Positions 50,302-58,041 of a stretch of 64,000 bases of DNA are shown piece after piece. Each line of letters starts with the position of its first letter. The first letter of the stretch is position 1. The notes under the pieces are model-generated. The model had not been told where the DNA came from, ran no database searches, and saw only the letters and a program-made list of their open reading frames with translations. A program made the position numbers and the translations under genes. The DNA is taken from NCBI RefSeq assembly GCF_030546645.1, contig NZ_JAUOTO010000010.1, positions 124,001-188,000 on the forward strand, read 5' to 3'. The DNA is from Flavitalea plasmicola (lineage in GTDB: Bacteria > Bacteroidota > Bacteroidia > Chitinophagales > Chitinophagaceae).

Positions 50302-52440
50302 ATGAGAAAGTATGGACTGCTCTTCACCTGTATTTTCGTCTGTCAGCTCCTGCACGCACAAACATACCAGCCCTCCTGGGAATCCCTGGACAAGCGCCCC
50401 GTCCCGCAATGGTTCAGGGACGCCAAGTTCGGCATCTTCATTCACTGGGGGGTGTATTCCGTACCGGGATGGAGCACCAAAGGCCAGTATGCCGAATGGT
50501 ACCAGCAAGGACTGAACAGCGGCGACACGGCCCGCATCAACTACCACAAAAAAAAATTCGGCGACCTTAGCTATTACGACCTTTCCGGTCAATTCAAGGC
50601 GGAACTTTACAATCCCGATGAATGGGCCCGGATCATCGAAGAGTCGGGCGCCCGCTATGTGGTGCTGACCTCCAAACACCATGACGGCTGGGCCAACTGG
50701 CCCAGCGCCCAGACGGCGCAGGCATGGGATATGCCCTGGAATGCCGGAGTGGCAGGGCCCCATCGCGACCTGCTGGGCGATCTGTTCACCGCGATCCGCA
50801 AAACATCCGTCCACCCCGGTATGTACTATTCACTCTACGAATGGTATAACCCCCTCTGGAAAAAAGATCGGCCGGCCTACGTGGCCAACTATATGTGGCC
50901 GCAGATGAAGGACCTGATCAATACCTACAAGCCCGAGGTCTTCTGGACCGATGGCGATTGGGATGGGCCCGATACGCTTTGGAAGTCCACTCAATTCCTC
51001 GCGTGGCTCTATAATGAGAGTCCCGTAAAGGACAAGGTCGTCACCTACGACCGCTGGGGCGCCGGCATCCGGTTCCATCACGGCGGCGTGTATACGCCCG
51101 AATACCAGCCCAACGCAGACTTTGAGGACCATGCCTGGGAAGAGAGCCGCGGGATGGGTTTCTCCTACGGATATAACAGGGAGGAAGACTCCTGGGATTA
51201 TAATTCGGCCAACTCCCTGGTGCTGCAATTGATCGACAAGGTCAGCCGGGGAGGTAACTTCTTATTGGACATCGGCCCCGACGAGCACGGCAAGATCCCG
51301 CCCATCATGGAGGAAAGGCTGCTGCAGATCGGCAGCTGGATGAAGGTCAATGGCGAAGCCATCTACGGCGCCACCCGCTGGAAGGAGCCTTCTCAATGGA
51401 GCGCCGGCCGGCAGGACTATACGCCGCCGAATGGGGGAGGAGACCTGCTCCTGAAGCTCACCGTGGACCCGGACCCCGGCTATGCCGTGAAAGAATGTTT
51501 TTTCACGTACAATGCTGCCCACAACGACCTGTACGCGCTGCTGCCCAAATGGCCGGGCGCGACATTTACGATCAAAGATCTTGCGCCCGCAGCCGGTACC
51601 CCGATCGAGCTGCTGGAGACGCACGAGGCATTACATTGGCGCCAGCAAGGTGGCGACTGTGTAATCGAGCTGCCTGCCTACGATCCGTCACGGATCAAAG
51701 CTACGTCGGCCTATGTGATCAAGGTGTTCAACACTGGTGCATTTGTTCCACGGCCCGTCATCACGGCCAGCTACCCTGGCAACGGCATTCACCCGTTGAT
51801 CACCGTCCATACGCAGCCGAACGTCGAATACCGCTATACGCTGGACGGCTCCATGCCTTCCGCATCGTCACCTTTGTATACAAAACCTTTCACCGCAGAT
51901 AAAACGGGTATTGTCGTGGTACAGGGAGTCCAGGCCGGCAAACTGCCCAATGACGCAGGCCTTGCCGTTACCGTGTTCGATTGGATGCCTGCGGTCAAGG
52001 GTATTGAGACGAAAGCTGGACTATACTACCGCGCTTTCGAAGGTGCGGGCTTGAGGTCCGTTGCCGACCTCGTTCCGCTGAAGCCTGTCACGGAGGGCTC
52101 CATCGCGGGCCTTTCACGCAGCGTCCTCACCCGGAAAGAGAATGCCGGCCTTGTCTTCGAAGGGTTCTTAAAAGTTCCGGCTGACGGTGTCTATACATTT
52201 TATCTTACTTCCGATGACGGCAGCGTCCTGAGCGTGGATCAGCTGAAGGTCATCGATAACAACGGCCTGCATGCCATGGAGGAACGTTCGGCACGCATAC
52301 CCCTGAAAAAAGGGCTGCACGCGTTCAGCCTGGATTATTTCAATGGCTCGGGAGAGGGCGGACTAACCTTGCAATATAGCACGGACAAAATTTCCAAGCG
52401 CCCCGTCCCCGATAACTTCTTCTTTCAAACTGTAAAGTAA
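50302..52440 (+). CDS. Alpha-L-fucosidase (GH29) with CHB_HEX_C and PA14 domains
   Basis: A 712-residue secreted enzyme (signal MRKYGLLFTCIFVCQLLHAQ). The GH29 barrel begins WFRDAKFGIFIHWGVYSVPG and includes TSKHHDGWANWPS and the nucleophile Asp217 in PEVFWTDGDW; the NGEAIYGA line ends the barrel. About residues 480-560 look like a chitobiase C-terminal (CHB_HEX_C) module (VEYRYTLDGSMPSASSPLYT), and about 575-712 a PA14 module (GLYYRAFEGAGLRSVADLVP, FYLTSDDGSVLSVDQ, GLHAFSLDYFNGSGEGGLTL), both likely carbohydrate-binding. It starts an operon with the GH2 gene one base after its stop. Natural target: fucosylated, probably galactose-containing, glycan (inference). Confidence 0.93.
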   Translation: MRKYGLLFTCIFVCQLLHAQTYQPSWESLDKRPVPQWFRDAKFGIFIHWGVYSVPGWSTKGQYAEWYQQGLNSGDTARINYHKKKFGDLSYYDLSGQFKAELYNPDEWARIIEESGARYVVLTSKHHDGWANWPSAQTAQAWDMPWNAGVAGPHRDLLGDLFTAIRKTSVHPGMYYSLYEWYNPLWKKDRPAYVANYMWPQMKDLINTYKPEVFWTDGDWDGPDTLWKSTQFLAWLYNESPVKDKVVTYDRWGAGIRFHHGGVYTPEYQPNADFEDHAWEESRGMGFSYGYNREEDSWDYNSANSLVLQLIDKVSRGGNFLLDIGPDEHGKIPPIMEERLLQIGSWMKVNGEAIYGATRWKEPSQWSAGRQDYTPPNGGGDLLLKLTVDPDPGYAVKECFFTYNAAHNDLYALLPKWPGATFTIKDLAPAAGTPIELLETHEALHWRQQGGDCVIELPAYDPSRIKATSAYVIKVFNTGAFVPRPVITASYPGNGIHPLITVHTQPNVEYRYTLDGSMPSASSPLYTKPFTADKTGIVVVQGVQAGKLPNDAGLAVTVFDWMPAVKGIETKAGLYYRAFEGAGLRSVADLVPLKPVTEGSIAGLSRSVLTRKENAGLVFEGFLKVPADGVYTFYLTSDDGSVLSVDQLKVIDNNGLHAMEERSARIPLKKGLHAFSLDYFNGSGEGGLTLQYSTDKISKRPVPDNFFFQTVK

Positions 52441-52441
52441 T

Positions 52442-54901
52442 ATGCTGATGAGACCTTTCTTTCTGCTCTTTGCGCTGGCCCTCACCCTGGCCGGCTTTGC
52501 CCAATCTTCTGTCCGGCAACACCTCAACTTCGACGACGACTGGAAATTCCACCTGGGGCATGCCGCCGACCCGCACCGGGATTTCAACTACGGCATCGGT
52601 AATATCCTTGCCAAGACAGGCGACGCTGCCCACACGGCCATCAGCATGGATTTCGATGACAGGAGCTGGGCTCCCGTCCAGCTGCCGCACGACTGGGCCG
52701 TGGCGCTTCCCTTCTCCAACGTACCCAACGGTGACGTGGATGCGCATGGCTATCGTTCCGTCGGAGCACTGTTCCCCGAGAACAGCATCGGGTGGTACCG
52801 CAAGAACTTCACCGTCAGCCGTGCCGATTCCGGTAAGCGGTTTGTCATCCAATTCGACGGCATCTTCCGCGACAGCAAGGTTTGGGTCAACAACTGCTAC
52901 CTGGGCGGACATTTCAGCGGCTATAGCGGTTCCTCCTACGACATCACCGACTTCATCCGATTCAATGCAAAGAACACTATCGTGGTACGCGTCGATGCCA
53001 GCCAGTATGAAGGCTGGTTTTATGAAGGTGCGGGGATCTACCGGCATACCTGGCTGAATGTCTACGACAACCTGCATATCGTCCCCGATGGCGGCGTATA
53101 CGTACATACTTCATCCGGCGAAGGAAAAGCCACCGTCACCGTAGCCACCAGGGTGGAGAACAGGAACCTTGCGCCAGCCACCGCCACCGTCTCTACCTAT
53201 ATCACGGACAGAGCGGGAAAAAAGCTGACGCAAAGCAAGGAGCAGCCGGTGTCGCTGGCCATCAACGGAACAGGCACGATCACGGACTCCATGGAGCTGT
53301 CTGCTCCCAACCTTTGGTCGCTGGATGATCCCTATCTCTACAGGCTGGTGGCCATCATAAGGTCCGGCGGCAGGACCGTAGACAGCATGACGGTGAAATT
53401 CGGCGTTCGCACTATCACGGTAGATAAAGACAAAGGACTCTTCGTCAACGGCAAGCCCGTGAAGATCCAGGGTGTATGCTGTCACCAGGATCATGCCGGC
53501 GTCGGCAGCGCCCTTCCCGATTATCTCCAGTACTATCGTATCCAGCTGTTGAAGGAAATGGGCGTGAATGGTTATCGCACCAGCCACAATCCCCCGACCC
53601 CCGAGCTGCTGGAAGCCTGTGACAGCCTGGGTATGCTCGTGCTGGACGAGACCCGCCTGCTCAACAGCGCCGCGGAATATGGCGCCGAATGGGAGAAGCT
53701 GATCCTGCGGGACCGCAACCATCCCAGCATTTTCATGTGGTCCATCGGTAATGAAGAATGGATGATCCAAACGTCCAACTGGGGCAAACGCATCGCCCAG
53801 AACCAGGTCGTCAAACAGCAGGAGCTGGACCCTTCCCGCACTGCCACCTATGCCGCCAACGTGGGGAATGTCTGGCATGGCGTCAATGAGGTCATCCCGG
53901 TGAGAGGGTTCAACTATAACCTGGGCGGCCTGGATCCTTACCGTAAGGAGCACCCGGACCAACCCATCATGGGTACCGAAGTGGCCAGCACCGTCTCCAC
54001 CCGGAGCATCTTCAATAAAGATACCGTCAATGCCTATGTCCCGGATTATGACAGCGTGGCGCCGCCCTGGGCCAGCACGGCCGAATACTGGTGGAAAATA
54101 GCCGCTGCCAGGGAATGGTTCATGGGAGGGTTTGCCTGGACAGGCTTCGACTATCGCGGAGAACCCACGCCGTTTCAATGGCCGGACATCAACTCGCACT
54201 TCGGCATCATGGATATGTGCGGTTTTCCCAAGACCGTCTATTACTATTACCAGTCCTGGTGGACGGACAAGGATGTGCTGCACATCGCCCCGCACTGGAA
54301 CTGGAAAGGAAAGGAAGGCCAGCCCATACCCGTATGGGTCAATACCAATGCCGACAACGTGGAGCTGCTGCTCAATGGAAAAAGCCTGGGGAAAAAAGAC
54401 ATGCCCCGCAATGGCCACCTGGAATGGATCGTAAACTATGCGCCCGGTAAACTAGAGGCCGTCGCTTACAAGAAAGGTAAAAAGCTCACCGCCCTGGTGC
54501 AGACGACGGGAGAGCCGTATCGCATCGTGGTGAAGCCCACAAAGAACACTTTGCTCGCCGACGGTAAGGATGCCGCCGTTTTCAACGTCACGGTAGTGGA
54601 CAAGCAGGGCATGGAAGTGCCTGATGCGGCCAGCCTGCTGCACTTTTCCGTCACGGGCAATGCGCAGATCATCGGAGTGGGGAATGGCGATCCCAGCAGC
54701 CATGAGGCGGATAAATATAATGACAATGGATGGCAGCGCCGCTTGTTCGGCGGGAAATGCCAGGTCATCGTGCAGTCCGACAGCAATAGCCGGGTGGCCG
54801 GAGTCACCGGTCAGTCCGGGGCTCGCTCCGGCGATGTCCAGTTCCGTGCGGAAGGAGAGGGGCTGCAGTCGGGGACGGCGACGGTGCATGCGGCTTTCTA
54901 A
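52442..54901 (+). CDS. GH2 beta-galactosidase-like enzyme
   Basis: An 819-residue secreted enzyme. Domains: GH2 jelly-roll (about 25-215; HLNFDDDWKFHLGHAAD, GWYRKNFTVSRADSGKRFVI, GIFRDSKVWVNNCYLGGHFS), immunoglobulin-like (to about 325), TIM barrel with IQGVCCHQDHAGVG, acid/base Glu438 (NHPSIFMWSIGNEEW) and nucleophile Glu513 (PIMGTEVAS), then DUF4982- and invasin-like modules (IVVKPTKNTLLADGKDAAVF). Galactose or glucuronic/other sugars are possible; beta-galactosidase is the usual function of this subtype. It begins one base after the fucosidase stop, so both should act on one glycan. Confidence 0.92.
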   Translation: MLMRPFFLLFALALTLAGFAQSSVRQHLNFDDDWKFHLGHAADPHRDFNYGIGNILAKTGDAAHTAISMDFDDRSWAPVQLPHDWAVALPFSNVPNGDVDAHGYRSVGALFPENSIGWYRKNFTVSRADSGKRFVIQFDGIFRDSKVWVNNCYLGGHFSGYSGSSYDITDFIRFNAKNTIVVRVDASQYEGWFYEGAGIYRHTWLNVYDNLHIVPDGGVYVHTSSGEGKATVTVATRVENRNLAPATATVSTYITDRAGKKLTQSKEQPVSLAINGTGTITDSMELSAPNLWSLDDPYLYRLVAIIRSGGRTVDSMTVKFGVRTITVDKDKGLFVNGKPVKIQGVCCHQDHAGVGSALPDYLQYYRIQLLKEMGVNGYRTSHNPPTPELLEACDSLGMLVLDETRLLNSAAEYGAEWEKLILRDRNHPSIFMWSIGNEEWMIQTSNWGKRIAQNQVVKQQELDPSRTATYAANVGNVWHGVNEVIPVRGFNYNLGGLDPYRKEHPDQPIMGTEVASTVSTRSIFNKDTVNAYVPDYDSVAPPWASTAEYWWKIAAAREWFMGGFAWTGFDYRGEPTPFQWPDINSHFGIMDMCGFPKTVYYYYQSWWTDKDVLHIAPHWNWKGKEGQPIPVWVNTNADNVELLLNGKSLGKKDMPRNGHLEWIVNYAPGKLEAVAYKKGKKLTALVQTTGEPYRIVVKPTKNTLLADGKDAAVFNVTVVDKQGMEVPDAASLLHFSVTGNAQIIGVGNGDPSSHEADKYNDNGWQRRLFGGKCQVIVQSDSNSRVAGVTGQSGARSGDVQFRAEGEGLQSGTATVHAAF

Positions 54902-54908
54902 CGAGCTG

Positions 54909-55296
54909 CTATTTTGCAGCTACTGCTTCGATCTCCAGTTTCCATTTTGTTTCAAGTAATTGACAACAGAATACGGTGCGGGCAGGAGCGTGATCTCCCA
55001 GGTATTTCATCAATATTTTTACATTTGCCTCATCATAGGACGGGTCTGCCAGATAGAAACGAAGTGAAACAATATTTTGATAGTTCATATCGGCGGAAAC
55101 GAAGGATGGTTCCTATATGCTTCCAGATAAGTTCCGCCTGATCCTCAAAGCGATCCGGCATATCAATGCCGTTTGAATGATAGCCATTCAGGCCGCTGAT
55201 GAATAAAAGGCTGGAATGGCCTTTTATTTCTACTGCATGGCTGTAATTGCGATAAGGGGGAAAAACGCCTTCCGGGTTGTGTAGATGGGTGGTCAT
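54909..55296 (-). pseudogene. ridA: RidA-like protein gene with frameshift
   Basis: The first half reads MTTHLHNPEGVFPPYRNYSH, LLFISGLNGYHSNGIDMPDR and AELIWKHIGTIL; the second half, in the next frame, reads SADMNYQNIVSLRFYLADPS, VKILMKYLGDHAPARTVFCC and KLEIEAVAAK up to TAG at 54909. Together they form a normal ~129-residue RidA/YjgF protein (enamine/imine deaminase); one extra base between about 55100 and 55113 breaks it. Either true decay or a sequencing error. A large inverted repeat lies upstream at 55374-55417. Confidence 0.8.
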
Positions 55297-55373
55297 TGGT
55301 AAAATTTTTAAAGAGTGGTTCCTTTTCCTGTCCGGAACGGTCGATAAATGGACCAAGGAAACCTGTACATATA

Positions 55374-55417
55374 TTAGTTGCCAAAAGTGGTTAAAAATAT
55401 AGACTTTTGGCAGCTAA
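55374..55417. promoter_or_regulatory. Large inverted repeat upstream of the RidA gene
   Basis: TTAGTTGCCAAAAGT (55374-55388) pairs with ACTTTTGGCAGCTAA (55403-55417) with one G-T pair, around a 14-base A+T-rich spacer. It lies 78 bases upstream of the RidA start. Its size and symmetry fit a dimer operator (HxlR- or MarR-like); no such gene is adjacent. Confidence 0.6.
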
Positions 55418-55549
55418 TAAAATTATTGCTCGCCAAATCTGATGTATTTTAATAGCAAATTTTCAGGAATTACCCTAGTTCAGCAATATCCGTATTAGTA
55501 TTGGTAAGGAGTTCAAAAGCTTTTTGAATGTGCTTTTGGCGCCAAGAAT

Positions 55550-56140
55550 GTGGAGGCAAAACCTACCAAGATATCACATACTATCATCGACCAAATTAAT
55601 GAACAAAAAAATGATCAAAAAAATAGGTGTTATGGATTGTTGCTTTTGATGTTTTTATCAATGACCTTTCTTTCTGCGAATGCGCAGAAGGTAGATCCTG
55701 ACAGTCTGATAAATAAGATTAAATCTGCTGTTGCAAGTTTTTTTGTGGATGAGAGATACTTAAAGATGGAGAAAGCTAATGCCAATCCTAATGCGGTTTT
55801 TGCCACTGAATTGGTTGGGAAAAATTCATTGGGTTATAATAAAAATGGTATTTATAGAATTGGAGTTTTTCAAAGCCATGCTCGTGAACATGTTCTGATA
55901 AAAGAGGATCATATTTTTAAGATCTATGATATCCAGGAAATAGATGAAACTTTAAAGGATGTGATCGAGTATTGCAAAAGAAATAAAATAGATGTTGGTA
56001 AAATGTTCTCTTACATAAGAGTGATAATGGATATGTATGACATGAATTACAAGATTATTCCGAATTCCGCGGGTAAATTGCGTACCGTGAATGAATATGT
56101 ATATCCAGATTCCCGCACCGATTCGGCAAAAAGAAATTAG
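55550..56140 (+). CDS. Secreted protein of unknown function, start disturbed
   Basis: The open frame gives 196 residues from a GTG at 55550, but the coding-like part begins at CYGLLLLMFLSMTFLSANAQ, a signal peptide core. The ATG at 55599 is in another frame and reads MNKKMIKK; if the poly-A run at 55617-55623 had eight A instead of seven, the two would join as MNKKMIKKNRCYGLLLLMFL, a textbook signal peptide. So this gene probably carries a one-base contraction. The mature part (FVDERYLKMEKANANPNAVF, GIYRIGVFQSHAREHVLIKE, CKRNKIDVGKMFSYIRVIMD) matches no family I know. Confidence 0.5.
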   Translation: MEAKPTKISHTIIDQINEQKNDQKNRCYGLLLLMFLSMTFLSANAQKVDPDSLINKIKSAVASFFVDERYLKMEKANANPNAVFATELVGKNSLGYNKNGIYRIGVFQSHAREHVLIKEDHIFKIYDIQEIDETLKDVIEYCKRNKIDVGKMFSYIRVIMDMYDMNYKIIPNSAGKLRTVNEYVYPDSRTDSAKRN

Positions 56141-56507
56141 TCTTGTAAAACCTTTATAAGTTTGTGGTTTCAGACCGGAGCCACTTGCCATGCTGGACGC
56201 TATCAAAGCTGAACAATACTTGCGGAGATATTTGTAGTAGTGTTTTAAAAGATCTTAGTGATCAAGGTAACGGTGGTGTGTCAAGCGTATGGTAAGTGCT
56301 CTTTAATCAGATTCCTAGTGAAAATGGTAATAAAATGAAATTGTTAAGGTTTGTAATGTTTTTATTTTATAGAGCACTTAAGGAATTTCGTGAACTTTCA
56401 AAAAATGAAAGAGGCAATGTTTATTTGTTAAACCACTAAAGATCTTGTAATGGGATATCTTGCCTGCAACTTTTTATTAGTGACGGAGTTAAATTAGCGT
56501 AAATATC
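56141..56507. other. 367-base A+T-rich stretch without convincing gene
   Basis: Only short frames are seen, the longest an ATG-started 34 codons (56335-56439, RALKEFRELSKNERGNVYLL) with a hydrophobic start. It looks like eroded coding sequence. Confidence 0.5.
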
Positions 56508-56633
56508 ATGGAGTCAAATTTAAACCACGAGCATTGGGTTGCAATCCTTAACCGGGACTATCCCATTGAGTTTGGATGGATAGGAGTAGATAGCTCTAAT
56601 CAGGATTCAGGACATGTAATTCTGAAACAATGA
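56508..56633 (+). CDS. 41-residue ORF coupled to the next gene
   Basis: ATG at 56508, TGA at 56631-56633. The protein begins MESNLNHEHWVAILNRDYPI and ends DSGHVILKQ; no signal or membrane segment. Its stop overlaps the start of the next gene as ATGA, which suggests translational coupling and hence a real gene or the last piece of a larger lost one. Unknown function. Confidence 0.4.
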   Translation: MESNLNHEHWVAILNRDYPIEFGWIGVDSSNQDSGHVILKQ

Positions 56634-56992
56634 GCGATACGAGCCAATTTTTTACTGACATAGTTAATTCAATGCCATTGGACAGCGAATGGTTCTTTCA
56701 AGCGCCGCATGATGAATTTTTAGAGGCTATAGCTGGAATACCATATGAGAATGGAGAGGTGTTTGTTAAACTCATCTTGAAAGAGGAAAATAAGAAACGT
56801 TTAGTAAACATCTCCATTAATGATGTTCATGAACTTATTCAACAATGTAAAGTTTTTTGGAAACAAAAAGAGATATTTGTCGCATATGATGGATTTGTAA
56901 TTGGAACCTTGTCTAATCATTTTGATGTAGGTGAAACTTCCCTTGCCAAATATTTGGGGCAAGACATTTTATTTATCGCTAATGACTGGTAG
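56630..56992 (+). CDS. Small acidic protein of unknown function
   Basis: A 120-residue acidic protein, without signal or membrane segment: FFTDIVNSMPLDSEWFFQAP, FVKLILKEENKKRLVNISIN, KQKEIFVAYDGFVIGTLSNH and LAKYLGQDILFIANDW. Its size, acidity and company of other unknown orphans in A+T-rich DNA resemble immunity proteins of polymorphic toxin systems, but there is no toxin gene here and I recognise no Imm family. The start overlaps the 41-codon frame. Confidence 0.6.
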   Translation: MSDTSQFFTDIVNSMPLDSEWFFQAPHDEFLEAIAGIPYENGEVFVKLILKEENKKRLVNISINDVHELIQQCKVFWKQKEIFVAYDGFVIGTLSNHFDVGETSLAKYLGQDILFIANDW

Positions 56993-57145
56993 CCTTACGT
57001 TGGAAGTCATAGTAATCATCGGTGTCATAATTGCTTTAATAGATAACTAGCTATTTTTTGAAATCCTGGCGAAATCACTTCCTGACCCAATTGATAGGAA
57101 GATCAGAACGGACGATCGTCACTATTAGACCTATAAAGAAATGAT

Positions 57146-57529
57146 ATGTCAGAATATTACCAGCAAATAGTTTGCGTTTCGTCTCCAAAGTATTCAGTAG
57201 TCATTGAAGATGATGGTAGGGTATGTTACGCTTATTTGCTCCTTGAAAGATCTATAGTAAGTGATGTCTGGCTTTATAACCAGGATGAAACTCCGTCTAG
57301 GCCACCTTGGGCAAGCACGGGTATCCTGCCATTCCTTAACCCTAAAGAGTTTGCAGTCGACGATCCTCACTTTGGTCCAATTAGGAATGAAGACGATATT
57401 AAAATTGAATGTACCTCTTCCGATCTTGAAACCCTTATGGAGGCGCGCATTCTTATTAATGGACGTTTAGCCGCGGTGCTGAAACCAGGATGTAAGCCGG
57501 GTTGGTCTGTTAATGCCAAAAAGGATTGA
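57146..57529 (+). CDS. Small acidic protein of unknown function
   Basis: A 127-residue protein: MSEYYQQIVCVSSPKYSVVI, EDDGRVCYAYLLLERSIVSD, VWLYNQDETPSRPPWASTGI, FGPIRNEDDIKIECTSSDLE and AAVLKPGCKPGWSVNAKKD. No signal peptide. The strand-rich start and Trp/Pro-rich middle again recall orphan immunity proteins; no family recognised. The next gene starts inside its last codons (overlap 57513-57529). Confidence 0.6.
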   Translation: MSEYYQQIVCVSSPKYSVVIEDDGRVCYAYLLLERSIVSDVWLYNQDETPSRPPWASTGILPFLNPKEFAVDDPHFGPIRNEDDIKIECTSSDLETLMEARILINGRLAAVLKPGCKPGWSVNAKKD

Positions 57530-57940
57530 AAATGTCAGAAAAGCAATTTTATTGATAGGCGATCTTGATGGCAAGCAATCTGACAATGAACTGCGGCACA
57601 TCTTTCGATTCCACGCCATTAACACGACAGATGCGACCGACATTATTTTGTTCTTGCCTATAGCATTTTGCCGGCGACTATTGCCTGAGCTAAAATGGAA
57701 AGACGAATATTATGTAGCCAGTCATGGAACAAGCAAAACTACCAAAGACAATTTAGTCAGACAAAGGCATATGCCCTCATTTGGCAGGAGGTTGATAGCT
57801 ATTTTGCAAATGCTCCCGAGAAAGATGTTATCTTAAAGATAGCCGGCCGTAGCAGTGAGTTTCATGTAATTAATGATTTAATCCTTGCCGGTGGTAAAAT
57901 GGAAGATATTGAGTTTACTCCCATGACGATAATCGGGTGA
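57513..57940 (+). pseudogene. Unknown protein gene with frameshift
   Basis: Two frames join into one plausible ~142-residue protein. From 57513: AILLIGDLDGKQSDNELRHI, DIILFLPIAFCRRLLPELKW, KDEYYVASHG. Then, one base back, from near 57735: KQNYQRQFSQTKAYALIWQE, VDSYFANAPEKDVILKIAGR, SEFHVINDLILAGGKMEDIE. Each frame turns nonsensical on the other side of about 57725-57745. A one-base deletion (or sequencing error) explains it; no slippery heptamer is visible. Function unknown. Confidence 0.6.
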
Positions 57941-58041
57941 TCCGTAGTGGAGATTCAAACCACTTCTTCAAAAAGACATCTGATGCCCAAGGAATAATAC
58001 TGCACCAAACCAATTAAACCATTTGGATCCAGGCAGCAACT

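Noticed and set aside
53111-54418. 435-codon reverse frame opposite the GH2 gene
   Set aside because: Same reason: mirror of a conserved gene, no recognisable motif.
56335-56439. 34-codon ORF
   Set aside because: No conservation or coupling visible; low-complexity A+T-rich surroundings.
56630-57940. Complete toxin-immunity system
   Set aside because: Orphan acidic proteins resemble immunity proteins, but no toxin, Rhs or secretion gene is present in the window.
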